From Pseudarthrobacter sp. NIBRBAC000502772 (GTDB lineage Bacteria; Actinomycetota; Actinomycetes; Actinomycetales; Micrococcaceae): a stretch of DNA of 64,000 nt. This document shows, in pieces, positions 23,307 to 32,168 of this stretch; within the stretch, counting starts at the first letter, position 1; each line of letters starts with the position of its first letter. The DNA lies in assembly GCF_006517235.1 (NCBI RefSeq), contig NZ_CP041188.1, positions 3,782,001 to 3,846,000 of the forward strand, read 5' to 3'. Under the pieces are notes generated by a model. It was not told the origin of the DNA. It was given only the letters and a program-made list of their open reading frames with translations, and searched no databases. A program made the translations under genes and the position numbers.

Positions 23307-24284
23307 ATGACGGTTCTCGACCCTGCCAGGTCCGGTCAGTTCCGCACGGCAGCCCAACACGCTTCGCGCCGGGTGCCTATCGCGCAACGCGACGAGCTGG
23401 CCAGCCACGTCCTGGACGCCATGCGTGGCCAACACTACGAAAGTGCTGCAGCGGTCGCGGTCCTCGATGGTGACCAGCTGCTCGGCCTGGTCACCATCGA
23501 GCGGCTGCTCGCCGCCCAACCCACCGCTCCGATTAGCCTGCTGATGGACGCCAACCCTCCCGTTGTCGCGTCCTCAACCGTTCAGGAGCAGGCGGCTTGG
23601 AAAGCCGTCCACCACAACGAGCCCACCCTCGCCGTCATTGACGAGGGTCGGTTCGTCGGTCTCGTACCCGCCACCGCCCTTCTTGAGGTGCTGTTGACAG
23701 AACATGACGAGGACTTGGTCCGTCTGGGCGGATTCCTGCGATCTGCATCACCTGCTCAGATGACCACGGTGGAGCCGGTGCTGCGTCGCCTTTGGCATCG
23801 CCTCCCATGGCTGGGTGTTGGGCTCGTCGGCGCGTTGCTGGCGGCCGGGATCGTGGGCAACTTTGAAGCCGATCTGGCTGAGCATGTCCTCATCGCTTTC
23901 TTCGTCCCCGGCGTGGTCTATCTCGCCGACGCGATCGGAACGCAGACGGAAGCGCTCGTCATTCGTGGCCTTTCGCTTGGGATAGGCGTGCGGCGCATCG
24001 TCGGGCGCGAGATCGCCACCGGTGCGCTTCTGGGTCTGATCCTCGGAGGGGTGTCACTGCTCCTTGTGGGATCAATCTGGCGGGACTGGCATGTCGCGTT
24101 GGCCGTCGCGCTCTCACTGCTGGCTGCCGCTTCGATCGCTACCGTCATTGCCCTGGTTTTGCCCTGGGGGATCAGCAAACTGGGCAAGGACCCGGCCTTC
24201 GGCTCCGGGCCCCTCGCCACGGTGACACAGGACCTCCTGACCGTGATGATCTACCTCACTACCGCCTCAGCCCTCGTGGTGTGA
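23307..24284 (+). CDS. MgtE-type magnesium transporter, short form
   Basis: The 325-residue protein has a pair of CBS domains (about 15-140: HVLDAMRGQHYESAAAVAVL, then PTLAVIDEGRFVGLVPATAL). The MgtE integral-membrane domain follows with five helices (about 165-325) and includes FFVPGVVYLADAIGTQTEAL, the conserved pore-helix region of MgtE. The N-terminal superhelical domain of canonical MgtE (450 residues) is absent. ATG 23307 follows TCGAAGGA. Role: Mg2+ (or other divalent) uptake gated by the cytosolic domain. It stands alone between two degraded regions. Confidence 0.82.
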   Translation: MTVLDPARSGQFRTAAQHASRRVPIAQRDELASHVLDAMRGQHYESAAAVAVLDGDQLLGLVTIERLLAAQPTAPISLLMDANPPVVASSTVQEQAAWKAVHHNEPTLAVIDEGRFVGLVPATALLEVLLTEHDEDLVRLGGFLRSASPAQMTTVEPVLRRLWHRLPWLGVGLVGALLAAGIVGNFEADLAEHVLIAFFVPGVVYLADAIGTQTEALVIRGLSLGIGVRRIVGREIATGALLGLILGGVSLLLVGSIWRDWHVALAVALSLLAAASIATVIALVLPWGISKLGKDPAFGSGPLATVTQDLLTVMIYLTTASALVV

Positions 24285-24387
24285 CGTCCCGCCGCTGCGA
24301 TCGTCTCGTGCCATGGCGGCTCTGCCGGGCGGTCTGTCCGCACAGGACTCATGCTGTTCCGGCCCCGCTACTCGCCTCTTTGGATGC

Positions 24388-24556
24388 CCGGAAGCGTGGT
24401 GTCGTCGGTTATCCGAGCAGGAAGGGGTCCACCGCGCAGATCGCGGACCGGATAGCCGAAATCTTGCGGCGTTCGGGAAACGACGTGGACGTAAGCCAGG
24501 CCCTCGTCGGTTCCCATCCTATCGAGGTGTTGCGGTCGGTCGAGGAAGTCCAGTAG
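24388..24556 (+). pseudogene. N-terminal flavodoxin-domain remnant
   Basis: The frame contains RGVVGYPSRKGSTAQIADRI and AEILRRSGNDVDV, the phosphate-binding loop and first helix of a flavodoxin/protoporphyrinogen-oxidase-type domain (VxYxSxxGST..IA..I...L...G..VDV). It lacks a clean start and soon runs into unrelated sequence, ending at 24556. An intact flavodoxin lies at 27204. Only the FMN phosphate loop remains, so it is non-functional. Confidence 0.55.
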
Positions 24557-25013
24557 TCCGGCGCGGGTAGGCGAGGCAGCTGCGAGGCTGGCGCCGACAA
24601 CCACGGCGACCATCGCCATCGGAACCAAGCCGCTCGTGTCCCCGCTCACGACGATCAGCACCATCGCGGCGATGAAGCTCGATCCCATCAGCAATGGAGA
24701 AGACCAGTGCCGGTAGGGTCAAGAACAACCCCTTCTTGTTCCCGCGCAGGGCGAGCACCCCGATGATAATCCTGCCCGGCAGGACCACGGACAGGTCGAT
24801 GACATGGATGGGGTTCATTGTCAGCCCAGCTATTTCCAGGCTCGACGGTGCCTGCCCCGAAAGGGTAGCTGGAACTAGTTCGCTCAACCACAACAGGGCG
24901 AAGAGCCTGCCGGTGACGATCAGGACCCACCCGGCGAAAACGCGGGCCCAGAGCTGCGTCGCTCTAAGGGAGCCAGCGCGCATCCTAATCGCACTCACGA
25001 GCCTACCGAGCAC
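24510..25013 (-). pseudogene. frameshifted membrane protein, C-terminus cut
   Basis: The minus strand opens with ATQLWARVFAGWVLIVTGRL, then LTMNPIHVIDLSVVLPGRII and GVLALRGNKKGLFLTLPALV. After a one-base shift near 24690 it continues LLMGSSFIAAMVLIVVSGDT and GLVPMAMVAVVV. These are several membrane helices of one protein. The far end runs into the flavodoxin remnant. Family not recognised. The start is either GTG 25013 or ATG 24983. Confidence 0.5.
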
Positions 25014-25113
25014 GCCCAGCTAGTCCGTGCAGAGGGTTCCCTGTGATCGCGCGCGCGAGTGGATGCCGCGCCCGGCGCCTCTCGTTGAGGTTCGCCGGTG
25101 TTAGTCTCTTGCC

Positions 25114-25701
25114 ATGCGCGCAAAATTCACGCTTCGGTGGATCGTCGCGGTGACGATCGGCGAGGCGACGGGGTTCGCCGTCACTGCGGGCGCGGGGATC
25201 CTCACGATCGTCATGGGGATCGGGGCCCCGTGGAGCCTGATCCTCGTGGTGGCAGCCGGTGCGATCGAGGGTGCGGCCCTGGCGACCGGACAGTATCTCG
25301 CGATGGAACAGAACCGACCGCGAAGGGGCTTGTGGCTCGGCGCGACGGCAGTCGCGGCATCCGTTGCCTGGCTGCTCGGCATGCTGCCGAACACGATCGG
25401 GCTCCGCATCGATTCCTTCGGTACCATCGCGTTGCTGGTTGTCGGGGCGCTCGTGCTTCTCGGCAGCATCCCGTTCGCCCAGTGGCTGGCCATGCGACGG
25501 CCGGGCACGTTCCGCTGGGTGCCGATCAACATGGGCGCCTGGCTCGTGGCGATCCTGTGGACGGCTGCGCCGTCGCCCTTCATCGACGAGGGGAGCCCGA
25601 TCCCGCTCGTCGCAGCACTCTACGTCCTCGCTGGCTTCCTCATGGCTGTCACGATCGCTGCGCTGACGGCCCCCATGGCCAGGTCGTTTTTCGGCCGATA
25701 G
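25114..25701 (+). CDS. predicted integral membrane protein, 195 aa
   Basis: The protein has about five or six hydrophobic segments: IGEATGFAVTAGAGILTIVM, SLILVVAAGAIEGAALATGQ, GATAVAASVAWLLGMLP, IALLVVGALVLLGSIPFAQW, INMGAWLVAILWTAAP and the last near LVAALYVLAGFLMAVTIAAL. I do not recognise a named family. GQYLAMEQ and QWLAMRR occur at equivalent points after helices 2 and 4, which suggests an internal duplication. Base use (many TCG, ATC and CTC codons) looks unlike the Arthrobacter-type genes to the right. It is followed by 230 bp without a gene. Confidence 0.65.
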   Translation: MRAKFTLRWIVAVTIGEATGFAVTAGAGILTIVMGIGAPWSLILVVAAGAIEGAALATGQYLAMEQNRPRRGLWLGATAVAASVAWLLGMLPNTIGLRIDSFGTIALLVVGALVLLGSIPFAQWLAMRRPGTFRWVPINMGAWLVAILWTAAPSPFIDEGSPIPLVAALYVLAGFLMAVTIAALTAPMARSFFGR

Positions 25702-25931
25702 CCGCGCTCGTGTGCCCGCGGTCGAAGAGCCCCCATCGCGAAGCCCGCAACCGCGGTCCAGAACGCCGCCGAAGCGCGCCGGAGGAGCAGGAGCACAAAA
25801 GCGAGCAGCCGGGTTCCCCCGACCACGACGAGGTGGATGATACGGCGATTCCCGTAGCGACAGAGTGCTGCGGCGTCCGGACTGTCGCTCGTGGCATGTC
25901 AGGCCGGGGATCTCACGGCTATTGTCGTAAC

Positions 25932-27200
25932 ATGCACCCCGTGACGCAAAGGCTTGCCCCGGTCGACGAGGCGAACCTGGTGCTCGATCACGTCGGCCAG
26001 GTCAACGTGTTCCTCGTCGCCGGTCTGCTCGCGCCGGGCGGTTTCCTGGCTCCGGATGGCACCACGGATATGGCCGAGCTGCGGGCGGCTCTCCGCGAGC
26101 GGATCGCGGCGCTGCCGGCGCTGTGCAGAAGAGCTGTCCTGGTGGGTCGTCGACACCACTGGATCGACACCGCGCCCGACCTCGAGCACCACATCCGCCT
26201 CGTGGAGCCCGTCGATGGTCTTGCGGGTCTCGAGCACAAATGCGCCGAGCTCATGAGTCAGCCGCTCGGGTTGGATCGTCCGCTGTGGGAGATCCTGGTG
26301 GTGCCGAGTGCGACGGCGGGAGAGCTCGGAGTCGTGCTGCGCATCCATCATGCGGTCGCCGACGGGATGGCGGCGGTGGCGATCGTGCAGCAGCTCTTCG
26401 ATGCGGGGGAGCCGCGGGAGGCACCGGCGATGGCACGCCGTGTGCGGGTGCTGACGGAGGCGCCGAGTCGAACGCTGTGGCAGACCGTGCGTCGGTTGCG
26501 TGTCGGTCTGCACCGCATCCGCAAGACATTGCGGGGTCGTGACATCGGCGCCACGGTGCTGCTGGGTGAACGCAGCGCGCACCGCGGGGTCGTCTTTCTG
26601 CGTACCGACATCGAGGCGCTCGAGACAGCGGTGCGCACGCAGGGTGCCACGGTGAACGATGCCCTGCTCGCTGCTGCGGCGTCCGGCTTCCGAGCCGCCC
26701 TGACGGCAGCCGGTGAGCCGATTCCCGCCCGGCTGATGGTATCGGTGCCGGTGGCGCTGCGGCGACGCGGGACCGCGGGGAACCAAGTGGGGGTCATGCT
26801 CGTGGGGCTGCCGCTCCGCGAGCCCGACCCCGGTGAGCGCTTGCGGCTCATCGCCGCGCAGACCCGCGAGGAGAAGGCCCGGGCGAGGGACCAGGGCACG
26901 CTCGAGTTCATGCGCGGCCCGATCGGCGCGCGCATCCTGGACCGCGTTGCTCGGCGGCAGCATCTCGTCGCCGGGATCGTCACCAACGTGCCGGGCCCCG
27001 AAGGCGCTTTCCGCCTCGCGGGGGCTCCGGTCGTCTCGCTCTGGCCGGTTGGGGTGCTCGCCGGCAACGTACGGTTCGGTGTCGCGGCTGTCTCGTACAC
27101 CGGCAACCTGTTCTGCGGCATCCACTTCGACGCGACGAATGTGCCGGGCGCCGCGTTCGCGCGCGCCATGGGCGAGGAGATGGCGCGCCTCGGTGCGTGA
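25932..27200 (+). CDS. wax ester synthase/diacylglycerol acyltransferase (WS/DGAT) family protein
   Basis: The 422-residue protein has the catalytic HHxxxDG motif, HHAVADG at 139-145. Further family blocks are PLGLDRPLWEILVVPS, VNDALLAAAASGFRAAL and VTNVPGPEGAF, plus the C-terminal VSYTGNLFCGIHFDA. WS/DGAT enzymes esterify fatty acyl-CoA to alcohols or diacylglycerol at the membrane for lipid storage. ATG 25932 opens HPVTQRLAPVDEANLVLDH, a near-typical start for the family (usually LSPxDxxFL); the variation suggests a divergent subgroup. It is convergent with the flavodoxin gene (3 bp between stops). In mycobacteria several such enzymes are dormancy-induced. Confidence 0.85.
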   Translation: MHPVTQRLAPVDEANLVLDHVGQVNVFLVAGLLAPGGFLAPDGTTDMAELRAALRERIAALPALCRRAVLVGRRHHWIDTAPDLEHHIRLVEPVDGLAGLEHKCAELMSQPLGLDRPLWEILVVPSATAGELGVVLRIHHAVADGMAAVAIVQQLFDAGEPREAPAMARRVRVLTEAPSRTLWQTVRRLRVGLHRIRKTLRGRDIGATVLLGERSAHRGVVFLRTDIEALETAVRTQGATVNDALLAAAASGFRAALTAAGEPIPARLMVSVPVALRRRGTAGNQVGVMLVGLPLREPDPGERLRLIAAQTREEKARARDQGTLEFMRGPIGARILDRVARRQHLVAGIVTNVPGPEGAFRLAGAPVVSLWPVGVLAGNVRFGVAAVSYTGNLFCGIHFDATNVPGAAFARAMGEEMARLGA

Positions 27201-27203
27201 GCC

Positions 27204-27707
27204 TCAGTGGTGGGATAGGAGTCTCGCGAGCTCCGCTCCCCAGCGTCGCGCGCGTTCCAGTTCCCCGTCGGCGACCGGCCCTGCATAACCGTGCACGCCG
27301 AACGTCTCGGGCTTCGCGACCGGCCGGAATCCCAGCCCGACAAGCCGTTTCATCGCCTTCTTCGCCGCCGACCCCGGGAGCCGAGGACTGACGACCCGCG
27401 TATCGAACGTCGCCACGGGAACTGCGCGACCCGGCGAGGTGTGCGCTTCGATCCACTCGCGGATGCCTCGTGCCGGGACGTGCTCGGCACCCTGTTGCTT
27501 CGCCGACTCGCGTGTCGACCCGGTCGACATGGAGAACGCGTGGGTCGGTCCGCCGACCACGAGAAGATCAACGTCGGAGTCCAGCGCGCTCGGCGCCGAC
27601 GCCGCGTCCACTACGTCAGTGCGTTCGCCACCGATTCCGGCGGCGATCTCACGCGCGAGCTGCTCCGTGTTTCCCCAGAGCGATTCGAAGACTACTACTG
27701 CACGCAT
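27204..27707 (-). CDS. flavodoxin-domain protein
   Basis: The 167-residue protein opens RAVVVFESLWGNTEQLAREI, the FMN phosphate-binding loop. It then has VDLLVVGGPTHAFSMS (the FMN-isoalloxazine loop) and ends with ELERARRWGAELARLL. Length and motifs fit a single-domain flavodoxin, an FMN electron carrier or NAD(P)H-quinone-type partner. ATG 27707 is preceded by GGGAGGAG. It lies convergent with the WS/DGAT gene and shares its base composition. The redox partner is unknown. Confidence 0.82.
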   Translation of the reverse strand: MRAVVVFESLWGNTEQLAREIAAGIGGERTDVVDAASAPSALDSDVDLLVVGGPTHAFSMSTGSTRESAKQQGAEHVPARGIREWIEAHTSPGRAVPVATFDTRVVSPRLPGSAAKKAMKRLVGLGFRPVAKPETFGVHGYAGPVADGELERARRWGAELARLLSHH

Positions 27708-27924
27708 GATGCTCCTCCCTCTCCTTTGCCGACAGTGTAGTGCCGCCCACGCCACGGCGCACCCCGAAAGGCGCGTTCCACAGAGTCCGGTATGGTCACG
27801 ACCAGACAATGCCACATCGCGAAACGGAGAGATCGGAAGAGATGCCAGCCCGTCGTCGCCGGTCTGGAACGACATCGACGAGATCGAGGACAAGCTGTTC
27901 GGCGCCGGCCCGGACGTGGCCCGC

Positions 27925-28422
27925 GCATCAGGACATCGATCTTCGAGCAGAACCGGCAACTATCACCATTTCCGGAAGTGTAGTCATGGAAAAGGGCCGC
28001 GGCGCCTACCGGCAAGACCGTCCGAAGACCAGAGCCGGCTTCTCCACCATGAAGGTGCCTCCATTTGCCGCGCAAACCCTCCGACGCAGGCATGCAGCCG
28101 AGCAGCCCAGGCCCGAAGACATGTTGTTCCCGTCCTCCACAGGAACCGTTCGCAGCCCACATAACTTCCGCAGGCAATGGCGGGACTCCCGCGCTGGATC
28201 CCCTATGAATGGGTAACCCTGCATGTCTTCGGTAAATCCGTTGCCACTCTCATCGACAAGGAATACAGTTCCACACAAGCTGCCGCCCAGTTGAGTCATT
28301 CCGGAACCGCAGTCACGGAGAAGCATTAGATCGCAACGGCAACCGAATCGCCGGATCTCACTGAGGCACTCCAAGAGTCTGGCAAAGAGCCACCGCCTCA
28401 TCCGGAACGAAAGTCCGTGTGA
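27925..28422 (+). pseudogene. dead tyrosine recombinase (phage/ICE integrase), C-terminal part
   Basis: The first frame reads QDIDLRAEPATITISGSVVM, then RPKTRAGFSTMKVPPFAAQT and RPEDMLFPSSTGTVRSPHNF, typical actinobacterial integrase catalytic domain. A frameshift near 28200 leads to YEWVTLHVFGKSVATLIDKE and STQAAAQLSHSGTAVTEKH-stop. The HxxR box has Gly in place of Arg, LGH has become LSH, and the catalytic Tyr codon is TAG, so the enzyme is dead three times over. It points toward tRNA-Ala about 110 bp away, the usual place for an integrase at its attachment site. From 27708 to 27924 there is no supported gene. Confidence 0.8.
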
Positions 28423-28530
28423 ACGCTGGAACTCTTCCCAAAGCGTGTGGTTTCCGTGTGGTTGGCCCGAAAACTGGCAAGAGAAAAGCCCTCCAACCCA
28501 ACGTTTCCGCAGGTCAGAAGGCTTTTGCAG

Positions 28531-28603
28531 TGGAGCTAAGGAGATTCGAACTCCTGACCTCTTCGATGCGAACGAAGCGCTCTACCAACTGAGCTATAGC
28601 CCC
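28531..28603 (-). tRNA. tRNA-Ala (anticodon CGC)
   Basis: The minus strand folds as a 73-nt tRNA. The acceptor GGGGCTA pairs with TAGCTCC. The D-arm is GCTCAGTTGGTAGAGC, the anticodon stem CTTCG/CGAAG encloses loop TTCGCAT (anticodon CGC), and the T-arm is AGGAGTTCGAATCTCCT. CCA is not encoded. Its 3' end faces the dead integrase, as expected for a tRNA used as attachment site. Confidence 0.92.
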
Positions 28604-28741
28604 GGAACAGTCCGTGTCCCCGGGAAGGAACGGCGGTACCGGTGACCTTAGGCTACAAATTTTCGTCCCGCATTGCGAATTGACACTCCGCGCCCGGACT
28701 AATGGGCGGTTGGGTCTGCTCCGGGCGAACCCGGTCGGGTA

Positions 28742-29677
28742 TCAGGCGCGGCGGCGCTGCAGGACGTCGTCGAGGTTGCTTAGGGCGCTCTGCGCCTTGG
28801 TGAGGGGCTTGGCGGCGGGCGCGCCGGGCGTGGTTGCGGGAGCGCCCTGCTTCAGGGACGGTTTACCGACGGCTTTGGGTGCCTCGGGAAGGTCAAGCGG
28901 CTGGGGCGCCGGACGCTCGGCCTTGGCGGCCTCAACGTACACCGGCTTTGGCACGTCCACCGGTTCCCAGGTTGTGACGGCCGGCGCCAGCGAAGCGGCG
29001 GCGGCGCTGGCATCTCCGGCGGCTACCGCAACAGCCAGTGCGGCTTCCCGGAGCTCCATCGCGGTAAGGGGCTTTGGCTTCGGCTTGGCCTGGTGGGCCT
29101 CGGCATCAAAGAGACGGTTTTCCGGCCGGGCGGCGGGACGCACTGCGGTGTCTGCGGCCGCCGCTCCCTGACGCCGGGCGGGGGCGCTCATCGCTGAGCG
29201 GAAAGCTGCGTTCACTTTGGCTTTGCGGTCACGCACAGCCAGGAAACGCAGCAGGAAGACGGCTGCAATGGTGGTGGCAAGGCCCGTGACCGGCGGCAGC
29301 GCGCTGCCGATTCCGAACGGCAGGAGAACACCCGAAACAAACGCGGTCAGCAACGCCAGGACACCAACGAGGGCGATCCCTGTCCTGCCATAGCGGATCC
29401 GGAACGCGCCGCGCGTCGTCGCGTTGCCGGACGTTTCCGTGGCGGTTTCGGGGCTCTTCCTGATCTCCATGGCTTTCTCCTGCTGGGCGGCGATGTTCAA
29501 TACCGTCCCGGCTCTCGGGTCCGATGATTCAATGGCTGGTACTTCCGCCAGGAAGTCACCAGCGGCCTGGGCCTGGTGCCGGCGGTTCCGCAGAACGTAG
29601 GGCGCAACCCATACGATCCAGAGCACAACGGCAACCACAAGGATCACTGAGCTGCTTAGGGGGAAGTCCACAATCAA
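28742..29677 (-). CDS. membrane protein with Ala/Pro-rich tail (Rv0996-like position)
   Basis: The 311-residue protein has an N-terminal helix (SSSVILVVAVVLWIVWVAPY) followed by basic RNRRHQ. Two central helices (about 105-150: GIALVGVLALLTAFVSGVLL and PPVTGLATTIAAVFLLRFLA) and a long Ala/Pro/Lys-rich cytosolic tail follow. The gene lies next to rimJ-like and galU genes, the same order as Rv0996-Rv0995-(moeA)-galU in Mycobacterium tuberculosis, so it is probably the positional equivalent of that uncharacterised membrane protein. Function unknown. An 8-bp stem (28691-28727) follows its stop and could be a weak terminator. Confidence 0.7.
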   Translation of the reverse strand: MIVDFPLSSSVILVVAVVLWIVWVAPYVLRNRRHQAQAAGDFLAEVPAIESSDPRAGTVLNIAAQQEKAMEIRKSPETATETSGNATTRGAFRIRYGRTGIALVGVLALLTAFVSGVLLPFGIGSALPPVTGLATTIAAVFLLRFLAVRDRKAKVNAAFRSAMSAPARRQGAAAADTAVRPAARPENRLFDAEAHQAKPKPKPLTAMELREAALAVAVAAGDASAAAASLAPAVTTWEPVDVPKPVYVEAAKAERPAPQPLDLPEAPKAVGKPSLKQGAPATTPGAPAAKPLTKAQSALSNLDDVLQRRRA

Positions 29678-29795
29678 AACCGTATGAGCATTAGGGCAGC
29701 CGCCCCCGCATTAGCAACGGTGTGTCGCCGGCAACGTGGCAATTCACTGGATTTATGACCGTGGAAGTGCCCATGCAGGGTTCAGGTCCGGCGGG

Positions 29796-30413
29796 TCAGG
29801 ACCGGGACGCGAGCCATGGGGCGAGCAGCCCCTCCGGGACCTCGTCAGCGGTCAGCGCGAAGGTCCTGTGGTCCGCCCACTCCCCGTTGATGTGAAGGAA
29901 GCGCGGACGGTAGCCTTCGTCACGGAATCCCAGCTTCTCAACCACGCGCAGGCTGGGGCCATTCTCGGGCCGGATGTTGATCTCCATGCGGTGCAGGCCG
30001 AGGGTCTGGAAGCAATGGTCTGTAGCCATGGCCACCGCCGTGGGTGCGATGCCGTGACCCGCGCGCGCCTGGTCAACCCAGTACCCCAGCGTGGCCATCA
30101 TGGCCGAACCCCACACAATCGAGGACACGGTCAGCTGGCCAACAATGACCGGGGCAGCCAACCTGGGTGTGCGCTCAGTGATGAGGAACGGCAGGGCCGT
30201 CCCCTGGGCGGCCTGGATTTTCAAGGACCGCACCATCTGCCGGTAGTCAGGCAGCGCACCGCCTGGTGCCGGGTTGGATGCTTCCCAGGGCGCCAGCCAC
30301 TCGCTGTTGCGCCCACGGACCTCGGTCCATTCCTTCTTGTCCCGGTACCGGATGGGGCGCAGGATCAGGTCGCCGCATTCGAGTGTCACGGGCCAGATGG
30401 ATCCGGGGCGCAC
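29796..30413 (-). CDS. GNAT N-acetyltransferase, RimJ/RimL-like
   Basis: The 205-residue protein reads LILRPIRYRDKKEWTEVRGR, a RimJ-type start, then the acetyl-CoA region YWVDQARAGHGIAPTAVAMA and the conserved MEINIRPENGPSLRVVEKLG and FRDEGYRPRFLHINGEWADH. These are hallmarks of ribosomal-protein-alanine acetyltransferase-like GNATs that modify protein N-termini. It starts 5 bp after the galU stop, so it is co-transcribed with galU. The moeA gene found between them in mycobacteria is absent. Confidence 0.85.
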   Translation of the reverse strand: MRPGSIWPVTLECGDLILRPIRYRDKKEWTEVRGRNSEWLAPWEASNPAPGGALPDYRQMVRSLKIQAAQGTALPFLITERTPRLAAPVIVGQLTVSSIVWGSAMMATLGYWVDQARAGHGIAPTAVAMATDHCFQTLGLHRMEINIRPENGPSLRVVEKLGFRDEGYRPRFLHINGEWADHRTFALTADEVPEGLLAPWLASRS

Positions 30414-30418
30414 GGCAG

Positions 30419-31324
30419 TTATTTAGCGAGGCCGGCCGCGAAGCCCGGCAGCCACTCCCGCAGCCCGGGGCCAAGGTCGTCGCTGTCGATGGCGAGCTGG
30501 ACGCAGGCCTTGAGGTAGCTGAGCTTGTCACCGGTGTCGTAGCGGCGGCCGCGGAAGACCACGCCGTAAACCCCGTAGCCATCACCATCGCCGGCTGCCA
30601 GCTCCTGCAGGGCATCGGTCAGCTGGATTTCCCCGCCCCGGCCCGGGCCGGTGTGCTCGAGCACGTCAAAAACTGCCGGGTGGAGCACGTAGCGGCCAAT
30701 GACTGCCAGGTTTGAGGGCGCCTCATCCACGCTGGGCTTTTCGACGAGCTTGTTGATCCTGACGTAGCCTTCACCGTCGATCTCCTGCACATCGGCGCAA
30801 CCATAGGCACTGATCTGGGAGGGTTCCACCTCGATGAGGGCCACCACGGATCCGCCGGTCTTGGACTGGACTTCGATCATGGTGCTGAGGAGTTCGTCCC
30901 GGGCATCGATCAGGTCATCGCCGAGGAGGACGGCAAACGGTTCGTTGCCGACGTGCTGCTTTGCACGCAGTACCGCGTGGCCCAGGCCGTTGGGGTCACC
31001 CTGGCGGACGTAGTGGATGTCACCGAGGTTGCTGGCTGCCTGGATGGACTCAAGTTTGGCCAGGTCGCCCTTGGCTTCCAGCGTGTCCTCCAACGAAGGA
31101 ACCCTGTCGAAGTGGTCCTCCAGGGCACGCTTATTGCGTCCCGTGATCATCAGGATGTCGTTAAGGCCAACGTTGACAGCCTCTTCAACCACGTACTGGA
31201 TGGCAGGCTTGTCCACCACCGGGAGCATTTCCTTGGGCATGGCTTTTGTGGCCGGCAGGAACCTGGTGCCGAGGCCGGCAGCTGGAATAACGGCCTTGCG
31301 TACTGTCTGCTGAGTGGTAGTCAC
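30419..31324 (-). CDS. galU: UTP-glucose-1-phosphate uridylyltransferase
   Basis: The 301-residue nucleotidyltransferase has the signature AAGLGTRFLPATKAMPKEML, then VDKPAIQYVVEEAV and LGDDLID (Mg-binding Asp), GCADVQEIDG, LVEKP and VIGRYVLHP. It makes UDP-glucose from UTP and glucose-1-phosphate for cell-envelope glycans and trehalose. Length is normal. It heads the galU-rimJ operon and is divergent from the 5-formyltetrahydrofolate cyclo-ligase gene across 107 bp. Confidence 0.93.
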   Translation of the reverse strand: MTTTQQTVRKAVIPAAGLGTRFLPATKAMPKEMLPVVDKPAIQYVVEEAVNVGLNDILMITGRNKRALEDHFDRVPSLEDTLEAKGDLAKLESIQAASNLGDIHYVRQGDPNGLGHAVLRAKQHVGNEPFAVLLGDDLIDARDELLSTMIEVQSKTGGSVVALIEVEPSQISAYGCADVQEIDGEGYVRINKLVEKPSVDEAPSNLAVIGRYVLHPAVFDVLEHTGPGRGGEIQLTDALQELAAGDGDGYGVYGVVFRGRRYDTGDKLSYLKACVQLAIDSDDLGPGLREWLPGFAAGLAK

Positions 31325-31431
31325 TGGACTAATCTAACGGAGGGGCTGACCATTCAGTAATTGGTGGTGGCTCCTGAGCCAGCGCGGCGCAGACGCTGCA
31401 ACGGCCACCCGAACGGCAACGAAGGAGCGGC

Positions 31432-32052
31432 ATGCCCCAAGGCAGCAGTGAAGCCAAGGCGGACATCCGCGCACAGCATCGTGCGCGCCGCGCCGCGACG
31501 GACCCCACGCAACGCGACGCAGTAGGCGCCGCCCTGGCGGTCCACGGCACTGCTTGGGCTGAACAGCTCACCGGTGGGACGCCGTCGACCTTTTGCGCCT
31601 ATCTGGGCGTGGCCCCGGAGCCGCCCACGCTGCCCCTGATCATCGAACTCCACCGGCATGGCCACAGGGTCCTGCTCCCTGTCTGCGAGCCCGGCCGCCG
31701 GCTGAGCTGGACCTACTGGACTCCCGGCGTCGAGTTTGTCCGCAGCCGCTACGCCCCCGTGCTGGAACCGGCCGGACCGCGCCATGGCCTCGGCATCATG
31801 GCCTCCGTTGCTGCACTCTTCGTCCCCGCTACGGCCGTGGACAAGGACGGCAACCGCATAGGCCAGGGCGGCGGCTACTACGACGTCCTGTTGGGCTCCC
31901 TCGCCGGGAACGGCCTTGAGATCCCGTTTGCGGCCATCGTCTTCGATTCCGAACTGCTCCCGGCCGGAAGCATTCCCGCCGAAGACTTTGACCGGAGGGT
32001 TCCGGCCGCGCTCACGCCCTCAGGTTTGATCCGGCTGCCGGACCCGGCCTGA
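31432..32052 (+). CDS. 5-formyltetrahydrofolate cyclo-ligase family protein
   Basis: The 206-residue protein begins GSSEAKADIRAQHRARRAAT and has the conserved LLPVCEPGRRLSWTYW. The ATP/Mg motif is GNRIGQGGGYYDVLLGSLAG, and GLIRLP is at the end. The enzyme converts 5-formyl-THF to 5,10-methenyl-THF with ATP. Position opposite galU repeats the mycobacterial Rv0992c-galU arrangement. ATG 31432 has GGAG upstream. The next gene (FmdB) follows after 116 bp. Confidence 0.88.
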   Translation: MPQGSSEAKADIRAQHRARRAATDPTQRDAVGAALAVHGTAWAEQLTGGTPSTFCAYLGVAPEPPTLPLIIELHRHGHRVLLPVCEPGRRLSWTYWTPGVEFVRSRYAPVLEPAGPRHGLGIMASVAALFVPATAVDKDGNRIGQGGGYYDVLLGSLAGNGLEIPFAAIVFDSELLPAGSIPAEDFDRRVPAALTPSGLIRLPDPA

Positions 32053-32168
32053 CGGAAGGCTGCCTACCGGGGGTGATAGAATTGGCACTCAGGCCCTACG
32101 ACTGCTAATGGACGGTTTCCGCTCAGCGCAGCACAGGACCTCTCGTTTGCCCCCGAGGAGGATCACCA

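Noticed and set aside
25098..25931. Upstream in-frame extension of the WS/DGAT gene
   Set aside because: The extension overlaps the membrane protein gene in another frame and is Arg/His/Gly-rich; the family N-terminus starts at 25932.
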